Assembly: GCA_935421135.1 (NCBI GenBank)
Contig: OW285192.1
Span: 9,321,501 to 9,385,500, forward strand
DNA: 64,000 bases
DNA from: Bugulina stolonifera
Taxonomy: Eukaryota > Bryozoa > Gymnolaemata > Cheilostomatida > Bugulidae
Reading direction: 5' to 3'
The notes under the pieces: model-generated
Database searches by the model: none
Told to the model about the DNA's origin: nothing
Seen by the model: only the letters and a program-made list of their open reading frames with translations
Program-made: the position numbers and the translations under genes
Shown here: positions 1 through 12,649 of the stretch, one piece after another
How the letters are laid out: the number at the start of each line of letters is the position of its first letter
Position numbering within the stretch: the stretch's first letter is position 1

Positions 1-17
1 TATATTTCACAACTTAC

Positions 18-392
18 TTGTTTATTTGAATAGACGTCTTCTTTTGGTATTGAGTGTGAGATTCTAACTGGTGAATATGGAGAAGTAGATTGTCTATCAT
101 TTATTGAGGTAGAAGAATAATTACTTGAACGTGTTTGACCTGTCCAACTTCTGTCTTCAAGGTCCACTACTGTGCTGCGGTCCCATGGTGACCAGGTGTG
201 CTGACTAGATGGATGAGAGGAAAGCTGGTGAGATGCTGGACTCCAACTTGGAATATGAGGCGTAGCTGGAATCATGGTATTCTCTTCTCGGTCTGAATTT
301 CTTGTCTGAGCCAAAGTATTGGTTTGCATTTTTGTAATTGGTCGACTTGTTCCATATTTTGCTTCAGCAATATTTCTCATATTTGTATGCAT
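18..392 (-). CDS. Unrecognised Cys-rich family, copy 0: first exon only (gene leaves the left edge)
   Basis: The start codon is at 392 and the reading frame stays open for 125 codons to a GTAAGT donor whose first base is at 17, giving phase 0. That is the same exon-1 phase as in the four complete copies further right. The protein is Ser/Thr/Gln/Pro-rich, has no signal peptide, and carries GTSRPITKM near its start, matching the HRAITK, RRALTK, GRAITK and KRAITK motifs of the other copies. Three further exons should lie outside the window. Membership rests on this motif, the shared composition, strand and splice phase; the diagnostic C-terminal exons cannot be seen here. Confidence 0.55.
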
Positions 393-1079
393 TCTATAAG
401 ACCAGTTCCCAGCTCTCCAGTTATGTGACTAAGCTTTTGTCAAAACTCTCCATTTATAGACCTACCTCTAATCTTTTATTTCCCCAGAAGATCAAGTTAT
501 AATCAAGCTGATTTAAAACTAATGAAACCGATTACTAAACTTACATGTCATTAGCCCTACATACATGTACATGTACAAGCAGGCTAGGATAGCCTGTATA
601 TTGTTGTGAAATACTTGAGAGATATTTTTACACCAATGGCAATGAATTCTATGAGCCAATCATAATCACTCTCCACAGCATATTGTGCTGCCATTGGCTC
701 TTGATTGGATGAAATCAAGCTTGGGTAAGGAAAACATTAATATTTTAATTATTAATTTATATTTTGCTTTCAGTAATATTATGTCATAGTAATCAATGAA
801 CATGGATCGTTTTTTTTAAATCTATCACTTGCACCAAAATAACTTTGTTTACATGGCATCAGTAAGCACTGTACTAAATCTTCAAACCTCGTCCAAAGTA
901 GGTATAAATACGCAGTTTATCTACAGTGTATAAAAAATACATAAAGTCACTTAACATTAAATAGAGATATTAATATAATGATTCCACTGCCTCACCTCTA
1001 CATATGGCCTATATTATTCTTTTAAAAGCTTTCAAAATAGACTAACATGGTAAAGTATCAATAGTGTAATAAATATACA

Positions 1080-1325
1080 ATAATGTAATAGTAATGCATT
1101 ACATGGACTACAGTAACACAATAATATAGTAATATAGCACATTGTACTACAGTAAAATAGTACGTAATATAATACATGTAGTACAGCAATATAGTACATG
1201 TAGTACAGTAATATAGTAATATAGCACATTGTACTACAGTAATATAGTACGTAATATAGTACATGTAGTACAGTAATATAGTACATGTAGTACAATAATA
1301 TAGTACATGTACATGTAATATAGTA
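1080..1325. repeat. Degenerate AT-rich minisatellite
   Basis: Irregular repetition of blocks such as TACATGTAGTACAGTAATA and AGCACATTGTACTACAGTAA. The absence of regular spacing suggests an old, slipped array. It creates Tyr/Thr/Ile-rich open frames on the minus strand that should not be taken as genes. Confidence 0.75.
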
Positions 1326-2751
1326 ATATACATTTCTGATTGAACCTTCCACATTGTTAGTTAACTGATAGCATATACAAAAGGCCGATGTGTCTGAAGA
1401 ATGTAATACACAATTAGGTGCTAAAAAACTGTGATGAAACTGTCCAGCTGTATGTGGGCTTATAGCAGCTGTACATGTGGTTGTGAAAGCTTCCTTTTGT
1501 AAGGTTGCCGCAGTAGCCATGATGGTAGAAGCTTCAGTCACAGCTAGACAGATTTCCGAGGTTGGCTGTTTGAGATCACATCGTTTCCAGGGGAAATCCA
1601 CAACCAAAAATGTGAACTATCTTCGCAGTTATAATCTGTGGAACCACACTCTTCTGTTTCTCTCAAATATTTTTTCTTGGAATAAAAATATTATCATCGA
1701 ACAAAGAAAGTGCGGCCAAGTCCCGTGTCATCGTGTGCTGCAAATAAACAGAATTTGATGCTAGACTAACACTATCCTAACCCAATGCGTTAGATAGCGT
1801 TATGCTATTATTCTTTTTATATTGATTATGTTTATATCTATTTGCCTAAATTCAATTTTACCCATTTGCAGCACATAGACCTATTTACTTGCACGATATA
1901 TTGATGCATTCCTGTCCAGTTTCAGGTTCCAAGGGTTGTTGGAAATAATCAAATGTATAAATTTTACTGAATATTCATCAACCAGTCCGAAGTTCTAACA
2001 GCTAACACACTGTATTACACACATGTATTACTCACCCAATACTTAGGTGTTAGTATACCTGAAAGGAAACATTAGTTCAAATTTCCTTATTGCAACATAA
2101 AGATTAAATGCTATAGTATCGTTGTGCTGTACAGCAAAGTTATCTGAATTCCAATGCCTATCTTATCTTATATCTTACACCATAATTACGACAAGTGTGA
2201 AGTCTTTGTTAGAAATATACATTAGATTTAAAATTTCAGTAAGTTGTTTACTGCTATGCAATGGCTGCTTGATTCATCCACCCAAGCCCATTCTTTATCC
2301 TGTTTCCTCCTACATGTACTTGCAACATTATTGCAAGACAAAGATCCGCTGCCACGTATGATTTACTGTTACAACAGCTATCAAGTGAATCATTTTTCTT
2401 ATTTTCATTTAGCTGAGATATTTTACCGTTAGGCATTTTGAGTTTAGAAGCCTAGCCGTAATAATGTAGGCTTTAGAACATCCTATATACACATATTATA
2501 ATTTCTATTATGCAAGTTACAGCAAGTATACTCGAATACTAGCACTCTCCTGGATGGTGTTATCAAGGTATTTATTTAGCTCCATATTATTAAATATTAT
2601 TGGAAATAATGTTTTGTGTGTTTAATTTCTTGTAGTTTCATTTATAACTAGCATGTATATTTTACTTCTAACATTTCTTAATCAACTATACATACTCTAT
2701 ATTAGCTACATAACTATGCTTAAATGTTATTCCTCATTATTTTAGTTTCAC

Positions 2752-2799
2752 GGTGCTAAGGTGCTAAGGTGCTAAGGTGCTAAGGTGCTAAGGTGCTAA
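2752..2799. repeat. 8-bp tandem repeat (GGTGCTAA)6
   Basis: Six exact head-to-tail copies of GGTGCTAA in non-coding DNA. Confidence 0.95.
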
Positions 2800-4647
2800 G
2801 GCTATTATTATACAGAAATAAAAACGTAACGCTAAACAAACAGCATCAGTGAATTCAAAGCTCAACCAGGGGGGCTGCTACAACAAGGTAAGCTAGCTAC
2901 TAAGATAGATGGTGTTATGTAACAACTTTTGATAATTTCGGTTTTCCTGTGTCATATATTGTGTTATAAATACATGTATATATTTCCCTGTATGAGCACA
3001 TGCAGGTGCTTGCAGGTGATGAACTCTAAGCTCACAAACGCCTTCATCCACAATCCTGGTCGCTGACACTATCTGGTACAGGACTGTTTGTGACTAAGTA
3101 GCCAAAAAGGTGAATACTTTATACCATCTGTGATTATATTGTTTCAAGAAACAATACAGGGTTATTGTTCTAATGAACCCATCTTTTGTAAACAATTGAT
3201 TGATTATACATTTTAGGCTAATTTTCACAACAACACGTTTTACTTACTCTGTACGGGCTACATGCATTTTAAGAAACTCCCCATCAGCTTTCAACAAAAC
3301 AAAAAATATAAATCATATTTTATAGATTTGTAAATTTTAACATAAAATAATATATACATTTGTATATGCCTTCTTACTTGCACAGTGTATTGGGTTTTAC
3401 TGCCGGCATTAGTCTATGTTGTTGTTGTGTAGCAATACAGATTAAACTTTGAAAGCTCCAGGAAAAGTTTTATCTTAGGTGATAACAAGATAGAGCCTGA
3501 TAATGCACTGTAAGATGGGCAAATATACTTTATCAAACCATTATCAAACTGGGAAGTCCTACTAGTATATACAGTGTGGCGTGACTTAGCTATGCACATG
3601 CTATACACAGGCTGTTAAACATGACAATTATAATTACATGTATAATAAAATATGTATAATAATAGCAAACTTGGCTTCAATGAGGAACATCTACTGGAAG
3701 TTCAAAAGGTTGACATACACAGTTAGCATGACATGACATATTTTATGCAAGTATAGTCTATCAATAAATTCCTTCATACATTCATGTAGCCTATGAACGG
3801 TACAGAAATAATTATACTTGTTGATTTCACTACTCACATGTACATGTATATGTGAATGAATAACTGATTGTGTGTATATAATAGTGTTATTATAAGCAAG
3901 GATTCTGCATTGTCACCAGCCTATGGCAAAAACTAGCGCCATGCCATCAGCAGATAACAGAATAACTTCCTCTAAATAACCTACTATTTATACAATTAAA
4001 TTACTTCTCCATTTCAAAGTGTTTAATAGTAATTAATATAATATATGTGTTATATCTTATTAGTAATTGAATTATATGCAATGGAATTTAGTGACGTTAA
4101 TTATTTCCTTGTTCAAAAATGTATTCTAATTTTCTTAACCAATCAGATTTGTTTCAGTATAAATCGTACTAGTAACTCTATTATTTTGTTATTGCCAAGA
4201 GAAGAAAAGAAAAACTAGTGGAGCTTTATATTGGCTGCTTACATGAATTTATTGCAAATATATTTTATTCAAATAATATATTTACTAGAATAGGTAGAGA
4301 GTAGAAACATGCTTGAGCTTAGTCCTGATTGGCTAGGCAATGAACTTCCTGCGTTGCGTGTATCACCGCTCATCCTGTTCCATTCCATATAAGGGTTGTT
4401 TGATGTGGCGTGATTTGGAAAATATATCACTGGTATTTTATGGCCTGATCTGTCTACAATATCTTTAATACACTAATCGTCTAATTTATCCGTTTGCCAG
4501 TCGCATTTTCCAAACATTTCCTTATAGTCAGGGGTATTAATTATACTTAATTATGGAGATACATTCTTATAGCTACCATACTACACTGCTGTGAGCTAAG
4601 TACACAGAAACAACTCGGTTGTAAAACATAATAATAATTCCGTAAGT

Positions 4648-4787
4648 AAGGCTTACCAAGTCTCCCTGATTCTGCAGGAGACTCCTTTGTTTCCAACTCA
4701 AATTTTAGAACTCTCCCACCCAAAATGGACATCCCCACCCAAATGCTGAATCTCCCTGATTTTCATCAGTCGAGCTCGGCAAGCCTG
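4648..4787 (-). mobile_element. hAT-like MITE, copy B
   Basis: About 140 bp bounded by inverted ends related to CAGGCTTRCCAAGT. It is the reverse-complement relative of the copies at 20894-21016 and 57692-58391, sharing internal blocks such as TCTCCTGCAGAATCAG and TGATGAAAATCAGGGAGATT. The first end base is mutated here and the 8-bp flanks no longer match well, so this is an old insertion. No coding capacity. Confidence 0.65.
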
Positions 4788-5194
4788 CTTTATGATTCCA
4801 CTCAACCAAAATGCTTGATTTTCCTCATTTATTCAGAAAAAGTTGCTAGTATGTGGTAATTGAACAAGATACTTCATCTACATATAGAAAGTACAGTGTA
4901 TACAAAAACTGAACTGAATTCTAGTGAAGCACCAATAGATGCATAGTAAATTTTAATAACATATTTTAGTCTTTTTAAACACACAGTGCAAGTCTGCAGC
5001 GTACATTGTATGTTCAGTTGGCTTTAGCTAACCTTTTACACAGAGCTTTGATTATGCATGTGTTGTCTTGGTCAGGGAATACATGCTGTAATGAGCTATT
5101 AAACAATGTTCCACATTTAGTAGTAAACATTCCAGTAAGGGGTACAAGTGGATACATCAATACTTGAATATATTCAAATTGCTGCCTGTGATGA

Positions 5195-5349
5195 CTCGGG
5201 ATCATATGGGTCGTCTTTGGTAGTTATTTGACTACTAGTACCTGTTAATCTTTCATGTAATGAGAAGGCCTAGCACCACTCATAGGCACTTCATTTTGGA
5301 CTCGGGAGTCGTCTTAGGACAACAGTACCAAAACCCAAAAACTATTACA
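5195..5349. repeat. LTR-like repeat fragment related to 60070-60227
   Basis: About 155 bp closely resembling the segment just upstream of the RING/B-box gene near 60070-60227. Shared blocks include ATGGGTCGTCT, TCTTTCATGTAATG and CCACTCATAGGCACTTCATT, and both end in ATTACA. Only the 3' part of the longer unit is present. Two dispersed copies identify it as a transposable-element fragment, possibly an LTR end; no internal retroelement gene was found. Confidence 0.6.
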
Positions 5350-7115
5350 ATATTTGTCTGTGAAAACAATAATAATTTGGCATCTTCTCACCAGATTCTT
5401 CTTCCTTTAGATTCTGCAAAATTAGGTTCTCTTCGATCACTTCACATTGTGATTGTTTGTTCGGTAAACACATCAAAGTAGTTTTTGCGATACCATTATA
5501 ACTGCTCCTGAACATAGCATATACATAATATATACCTGTTTCAATACTGAATTACCAAATATATGTTTATGTGCACTGCGCATATATAAAGATGAAAACT
5601 TACAATATATAATTTTGTCAACATTGAAGTGAGAAAATACTCAACTTACCTCTGACTATTGTTACTATGGTAACCATTAGCTTACAATCATATCGATCTT
5701 TTGGGTATTTGCAATGCCAGGGACAACATTCATCTACATGACTGTGTTTATTTCATCTACTAAATAGTATAATTCAGGTATCCTTACCCTGGCTTAGATT
5801 TGTCTTCTTTTACTAGCTAGAATATATCTGCATGTAGAGTAGATGACTCCCAATGATGTTTTACAATAATCAAGGAGTACTCTTAGTACCTTGTAGTACA
5901 ATGTAGTACATGTATATAAATACATTATTGCAACAAGACTGGAAATTCCAACAATATGGCATACAAGTGCTAGTAGTTGTTGTTAAGAGTATGTTTACAT
6001 GTAGATACTATTATTGCAGCCATTGTGATGTTGTTACACTACCATGTGGCCTGTTGTATATGTACATAGACAATAATCTATACGGCAGTTATTGCACTTC
6101 TTGATGTTAGTACTAATTTGTTCTTGATTTCATTGCGGACCTCTAAACACATCTGCTTTAGGTAATAGCATGCGTATAGTGACTCCTACTTGTAGGAGCC
6201 CAAAAGGCTGAACCCAAAAGGTGATCTCTTCTCTAGGTATTATCATACTTATAATATCAACTGTTTCCTAGGTTGCTTCCATGGCAGACCATGGTCTTAT
6301 AGTTGCTGTAGCCAGTTTAATGCTACAGAACTTGTGTTAGTAACTTATCACCGACCATCTACCCATTGGGAGGGAAGACTGTCGCATAATGAAATATAAC
6401 CGAGGGTCCAACATAAAAGGTCGGCTCTTACAGGTGGTATGAGAGAGTGTGACCTATCTAATAATTGCTCTATTAGTGTACAATTACATGCACAATTAGT
6501 ACTTGATTTCAAACGAAACATTTCTCCATTTCTCGCAGTCAATAAATAGGGCAAGTTACTACAAGTAACTCAGTAACAATCAATCATGGAACTAACAGAG
6601 ATGTAGACTGTGTGTTTACACAAGATGTGCATGTGATGTCAATGTACGTAGAGGTTATGTTCACGTCCACTACCACACTAGCCTATTAATATACACTGCA
6701 CAAACATTCATCATCCACATCAAGGCTTCATGCAGATACCGCAAGAGATAATACAGTAAGTAAGCTGAGTCCGGTCGAGTAGAAGATAAGATAAATGTAG
6801 GTTACTCTGCACGTGTCTGTATAAACTCTCTCTCGGTCCAAGACTTGCACTGACTGTGCTCTGACCTCACCAGGTACGAACTGCATGCGAGTGTCACTGT
6901 AAGGCCTGATGACCAGGCAAAGCTGCACATAGGTTTGCGATTAGACAATAATGTGTGAATATTTAACTGTTGTATCTCTATCATTAGATACCATTAATAG
7001 TGACAAGGTATACTCTCATGAGTTTACATGTTTTAGTGTAGAAGTGTTCCGTTCTGAGTGCTCTATCTAACGTCTGCAGAGTCAATATTCTCTACAAGTA
7101 TCATACATTTACATC

Positions 7116-9178
7116 ATGGCGGACAACATAGTAATCAAGGTAAGGTAACATGTACAGTAATCAAGCAGATGTAAGAGTTTTATGGTGAATTTCATTGCAG
7201 CGGTTAAATTTAGATAGAGAAATTTCGACAACGCTTTATTAATACTATTTACAATGCAATATAGTAGATTACCAAACCGTTCTTTTGAAGAAAAACATTG
7301 AGTTATTATAATATTATCTACAACTCAAATTTATTAGTCATGCGCAATAGAGTCTTATTAGCTCCTATATGTTAGAGAACCGTGGTTTTATCCACCGTCA
7401 CTTTTGTTATATAGGCCTATAATCCCAATTAAGATTATTTTGTCATTGCCATTGTCTGAATGATGCTAGATGTATTTACCAAGGTTATAGAGAAGAAACC
7501 AAATGGTTGGAAGTGTTTAATAGATCCTTGGCTGGATGCCTACGTCGCAGAAACTGTAGGAAGTAGAGTCCCTGTTTTCACCACTGATCTTGGAAAATCC
7601 AACCTGCTGGCAGTTCTACAGAAATCATACGAGAAAATGAGCCAGCAATTGATGATCGCTTGGGATAAGGAAAACGAAAAGGTGGATGGAATTACTTTAA
7701 TCTCCCTGTTTTGATAAACCGTGAAATTTATGAATTGTATAGGTTGTGTACTTTACAGCTCACCAGAGAACTACACCATGAATATGGCAGACTCATGACT
7801 TGCTCCCCTAATTATAGTATTCACTATTCAGGTACATTAGCTACGGCAACCATATTTGCTATGGTAACTAAAGTACATGTAACTATGGCAACCACGGCAA
7901 CCGTGGCAACCACAGCAACCGTGATCACCATGGCAACTGTGGTGACAATGTTAACTAAAATAAATATGGAAACTAAAGTGAAGATAGTAACTGTATATAG
8001 GGATAGCACGTTTAACTATTATTTTAGGTGGCTGGTTTTCTATGGAACCAAGTACTGGACAGAAATGCTGATGGCCAGGTGCCAGGATTTCAAGGGTTTG
8101 ATGACTGGAGAGGTACTGACAGTGAGAAGCAACAAGTCACCACTTTCCTTGCCTTTTGGGATAAACTTGGAGATGCTGCCAACATATTCCAAAGATACAA
8201 GTAGGTAAAACTGAAAACTAACATGTAGCCATATTTTTATTTTCCTCTAAAGCCTCATTTCAAAAAAACTTACTTACCAATTTTACTTTCCGCTATTAAT
8301 TCCAGGTAAGAAAGCAATGATCTAAAGAGATCTGTACTTTTTCTAATTTGGGGTGAAGAAAGCACTTCACCAATGACAAAATTTATATGAGGTACAGGAG
8401 CAATTGTGGCTGGATGCTCTTCCTAACACCACCGTGGCCAGGTCGAACCTGGAACCTTCAGCATGAAGGTTCAGCATCCTAACCACTCAGCCACGGCTGC
8501 TTCCTAAAGTCTCATTTCAAAAGCAAAGTAAAGACTTGGAGTTAACAGACTTAGTACCAAACCAGTTTAGGCATTTACCATACTAGCTAGTTAGTGCACT
8601 ACAAGCTGTGCAAGAAACATTTTTCATTTTTTGGTGAAAGTTGAACAATTTTCCATCTTTCTGTCTTGAGAGCGGATGATACTTGTACATTAAAAACTTA
8701 CTGATTTTGCTTCCCATTATTATTCCCAGGTAAGAGAGCAATGATCTAGAAAGATCAGCATTTGTTTCGCAAAAATCAACATAATTTTCTCTTGACCTAC
8801 AATGTATTTTATTCGTTTAATAATGTAAACCTATTTATTTGCAGCGTCAAGAAAGGATTTTATATGATTTGTATGAGGGTACTCCCAGAGTATCACAGAC
8901 GAGGAATTGCTAAGCAACTGATGAGTAGAAGCATGGACATTGCCGAAGAACTGGGATGTGATATTGTATTCAGCAACCTCACCAGTAAATTTACTCAAAG
9001 AATTGGCACTTTTTTGGGTATGGAGGTTGTATGTAAGTTTACTCTGAGGGATCACTATGAGTACTATGACAACATCCCAAAGCATATTGCAGATGTACAT
9101 GATGATGTTGTAGTTATGGTAAAACATCTAAGTATTGGATTCTTAAAGGTGGACTGTACTGAAATTTTGACGTTATGA
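7116..9178 (+). CDS. GNAT-fold N-acetyltransferase, 4 exons, 242 aa
   Basis: Exons 7116-7139, 7484-7681, 8028-8200 and 8845-9178 join in phase to an open frame of 242 codons plus TGA. Family hallmarks are a first-strand segment VAGFLWNQVL followed, in exon 4, by the beta4-alpha3 acetyl-CoA loop MRVLPEYHRRGIAKQLM, which fits the [RQ]xxGx[GA] motif, and then a FLGMEV strand. GNAT enzymes transfer acetyl from acetyl-CoA to an amine. The overall order resembles arylalkylamine/polyamine-type GNATs, but the substrate cannot be read from sequence. There is no signal peptide, so a cytosolic enzyme is likely. The first intron acceptor (CCAAG) and the second donor (GTGGAT) are weak, so these two boundaries are less certain than the rest. 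The plus strand sets it apart from the minus-strand family genes on either side. Confidence 0.8.
7845..7965. repeat. Imperfect GGCAACC-type repeats in intron 2 of the acetyltransferase
   Basis: Several diverged copies of ACTATGGCAACC / ACCGTGGCAACC in a row inside an intron. They create a spurious Thr/Val/Met-rich open frame. Confidence 0.6.
8396..8505 (-). repeat. tRNA-derived SINE-like element in intron 3 of the acetyltransferase
   Basis: On the minus strand, 8431-8497 can be drawn as a tRNA-like cloverleaf. Its acceptor-like ends are GCCGTGG and CCACGGT, it has an A-box-like TGGCTGAGTGG, and a B-box-like GGTTCGACC. The T arm has a short loop and the anticodon loop lacks the usual U33, so a working tRNA is unlikely. 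The adjoining GTGGCTGGATGCTCTTCC continues as a non-tRNA body. A short interspersed element or tRNA pseudogene is the best reading. Confidence 0.5.
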
Positions 9179-9433
9179 GTTGAATACACCATTAGAAAGC
9201 CTAGTAGCAGCTGAACCAGTTAGCACAATACCAGCTGGGATACATGATGTCATCATGGTACCCAGCTCTGTTAAAACTAGTGAATTGCATCATTGGGGGG
9301 AGTGAATGCCAGACCACTCATTATGTTATTATAAACAGGAAATTTCAATTGAGCTTTTATCCTTGTTGTACTAGGAATATCACAAAACGAAAAAATGGGT
9401 TTGTAGAACAAATGCTAGTTAATATTCCTAGAC

Positions 9434-9439
9434 AATAAA
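9434..9439 (+). promoter_or_regulatory. Likely poly(A) signal of the acetyltransferase gene
   Basis: AATAAA about 255 bp after the acetyltransferase stop codon, the first such hexamer downstream on the plus strand. Confidence 0.4.
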
Positions 9440-10905
9440 AAACACAGTTCGTTGCGAAAAATTATCAAATGACTTGAGTTTGCAATTTGATTGGTCAATA
9501 TAGGCCACTTGTTTATCTCATGGATAACATGCATTCTTATTAGATTGGTGTGTTGAACCTGTAGAATGTAGTACTATAATTGCTAGTATATGTTTTATTG
9601 AATGAACACTGTATCTCTTATAAAACAGTTGTGAAAACTCAATATTGCTTCTATATAGCGTGTCAGAGTTGAGATAATCAAAGTAGAAGTTTTGAAAATT
9701 GACATAAAGCTAGGTGGAGACAACTCCTAATGCTGACATCACTATGGTTATTTTAGAAATTTTGAGGCTACTTTTTTGTAGTTTAGCATCTATTAGCTAC
9801 TACTAAAACAGTTTAGATGTGTTTGTAGAGGTATCAAGTAATACTAACATTGTTATTTTGGTGAAAATAACTCTGAAACTTTCAGTACAGCCCACCTTTA
9901 AATTCTAGACTAGCTCGAAGAGAGAAGGCAACTTCTGATGACATATCAGTGCCTACCATTACCCCTTATAGAAGTAACTTGTAGCTTATAGATACTAGTG
10001 AATAGTGTGTAGAATAATCTGTTTTCTCTAAATCCTTCCTTCAAGTTTAACTGAAATACGGTGTCACCTGTAGTTATGACAAAATATATGCATTTTATAG
10101 CATTGAAAGACACTAATAAGTTACTCTTTGTAAGTAAATCTACTTGATACAAGTTCTATTTAGTTTGAAAGTTTATTGCAATACATTATTTGCAAATAAC
10201 ACAGCAAAACTCAACTAAGTGTGACAAATAAAAATAACATCAGTCATGGCTCTGAAAGTTTAGCAAAAAATACAAGTAGGCCTGCATTAGTGTATAATAA
10301 TATATAGATTCAAGCAAAGCCTGGCTTGATTTGTTGAAAGACAATAAAAACTAAACATACGAAACCATTTTCACAAAAAATATAAATAAATAATATTCAC
10401 CATAGCAGAAATGAACAATATTCTCTGTGTACAATAAATTGTTGGATCACCAAAATTTAATTGTGTATTTGTTACTGAAAAATAGTGAACTATTTTACAA
10501 TGGATATAAAGAATTTTGCACTTCTTGGTATACAATATGATACATTATATAAATGTAAATTTATCGTCCTGATGGCATGACAGATATTGAGGAATTGTCA
10601 ACTAAGTGTTTATCTCCTTTTCACAAAAAAATCTTCAAATTATTTCACATCAACTCCTGACATTTGAGATCAGATTATATGCAATTATAACGTGGTCAAT
10701 CACACTTTATATATTATAATAAGAAGTTACCCTCTCCTTACAATAGAAGAGGAATAAACTGGGAAAGGATAATTTCTCACAAGGCTAGTTGGAAGATGTT
10801 TGAGTGGGCAGATATACAATTTGTAAAATGTAGTACTGGCAATTTCCATTTGCCATAAATATATGTAGCGAAAAACTCAAAAAATCGTCTCGTACTAGTT
10901 TGTAT
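9440..10905. other. Intergenic region, nothing recognised
   Basis: AT-rich DNA between the convergent acetyltransferase gene and family copy 1. It probably includes both 3' UTRs. I saw no repeat array, conserved reading frame or RNA gene. Confidence 0.5.
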
Positions 10906-12649
10906 TTAATTAGGGTTATAACATTTGCAGAGTCTTATGAGAACTCTGGCTCCAGTTTTAAAATCATCATAGGCTTTCCATTTACATTTCTGACTGTAGT
11001 GTATCTCATATCCATCTTTATCTTCTGTTAGACCAGAAACCAGAGCACTGCTCATTGGTTTGTACTGTTTGCAATGGCATACCCTGTAAAATACAAAAAA
11101 TTTCTATAATTCCTTAAAACGTTTCAAGATTAATTCCCTGTTTGTATAGAGTACGTGTTGTTCTAAAGCCTAAATGCAGTACACTAAAAATCAAAATTTA
11201 ACAATTGTTAAATTGTTCTGTTTGGTGTTTGACTGATAGTGTCAGCCATTTTGCTGTAGCGGCAAAGATAGTAAATCAATGCTTCATCTAATTTTACCCT
11301 CAAAATAGATGAACTTCTGTTTTAAAATCTAAACGATTGAAATACCCACTTCACATTCGCTCACACAATCCTATGATATGTATGCTGATCTATGATGAAG
11401 CTTACCTTGCTAAATGTTTCTCATAATATTTAATATGTTGTACATCAGAATGATGTGGTAGTACATTATCATCATATGTTGTAGGGGGTACTAGCTGTTT
11501 CAATTTATATCCTGACCTGCAATGTAACAAATACAATAAACATGTGCTTTATGCTTGAATCTGAGTGAGTATCACAGGATATCAAATGATACCTTTTGGC
11601 ATAATCTTTGACAGTCCATCAGAGTAAAGTTTAGTTTTAGTATTAGAAAAATTTAAAAAAATGCAATAAAAATGAAAACTAATTCTCTACATGAATGTAC
11701 TGTAAATGTATTAATAGTTTTCCTGATTTCAAATCATCTAATTTCCAAACAGTCTACAGAATTGATAAGTATTCACTTACTTTGTTTTTTGCCTCTGAAA
11801 GTTGCACTTTTTACTCATGTGATATTCTATTTCCACTGGGAATTTATTCGTTTGATCAGTACTGGGTGAAGGAGGGGCCTCGTCATCGTCGTCCTCATCT
11901 TCCTCCAGACACAAAGGAAGTGGTGTTCTCGTATCTTTATTGTTGTTGTTAGGTGGAGGACTCATGTTTACCCATCCATTCAATTCGAGTGCTCCCGGCT
12001 AAAGGAGAACATGTGTATATAAACAATAGTGTTGATAAAGAGTATACATATAAACGTTACATACATGTACATAACCTAATCAGTATGTTTCTTATTAAAT
12101 AAAATAATTAGATAGTTAAATTTTGGCCTAATATTCCGATGTGATCTGTTTATAACTAGATGGTTCAAATTTGAAATAAGAATGCACCGATACACTTACC
12201 ATGGATTGCTGAGACTCTTGTTCAAATAGTTGGTACTTATTATTTGCCGGTGGGTACTGTGGAGAAAGACAATCAGAATTGGGTGTAGGAATTTGCAGAC
12301 GGCGTAGTTCAGGTTTTGCAAAAAAATTTGTTTGGTTTGGTTTCGAGTACTGAGGAGGAGAGCTGTGTATAGATCTATGTCGACCTGTTGTGGGATTGTG
12401 GGCAGGCACAGTGTTGTTCACCTGGTAGAGGGAGTCGCCCGTTCCAAACACATGATACACATGATCTGGAAGACTAGAATATCTGCAACCAGAAGCTGAA
12501 GGTTTCAGTGATGCTCCAGAATGAAAGTTGGATAGTTGTTGAACTGGATGTGGAGCACATTTAGTAATAGCTCTGTGTTGTCCAATCACCCCTGGTCTTG
12601 ACGTTCTGTCGCTTTGTTCCTTTACCTTGGTTATCTCAAATGAAGGCAT
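10906..12649 (-). CDS. Unrecognised Cys-rich family, copy 1: 4 exons, 318 aa
   Basis: Exons 12200-12649, 11781-11998, 11406-11516 and 10906-11083 join with intron phases 0, 2, 2 to 318 codons plus TAA. Exon 1 is low-complexity Ser/Pro/Gln/His-rich with GQHRAITKC and no signal peptide. Exon 2 has an acidic run (EEDEDDDDE) followed by NKFPVEIEYH and a KKCNFQ cysteine. Exon 3 reads SGYKLKQL and ends HIKYYEKHLAR. Exon 4 holds VCHCKQY, DGYEIHYSQKCKWKAYDDF and the closing LCKCY. Unlike the other copies it has EDKDG where they have NDCDG, losing one conserved cysteine. I do not recognise the domain. Composition suggests an intracellular, perhaps DNA- or protein-binding factor; this is inference. It is the most diverged complete copy. 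Confidence 0.85.

Larger units (their letters stand above)
393..7115. other. Intergenic region with repeats, no gene supported
   Basis: AT-rich DNA between the first exon of family copy 0 and the acetyltransferase gene. It holds a degenerate AT-rich array (about 1080-1325), a GGTGCTAA array (2752-2799), an inverted-repeat MITE (4648-4787) and a fragment of an LTR-like repeat (5195-5349). Open frames here are short and have no domain or splice context. Confidence 0.6.

Noticed and set aside
1340..1607. Minus-strand open frame (MATAATLQKEAF...) that might be an exon
   Set aside because: Open for about 85 codons before the AT-rich array, but no clear donor, no motif and no partner exon; left unannotated.
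10906..11083. Neurotrophin/cystine-knot growth factor reading of the CxC...CxC C-terminal exon
   Set aside because: The final CxC is reminiscent of cystine knots, but no copy has a signal peptide or transmembrane segment, cysteine spacing does not fit, and copies 1 and 2 lack different cysteines.
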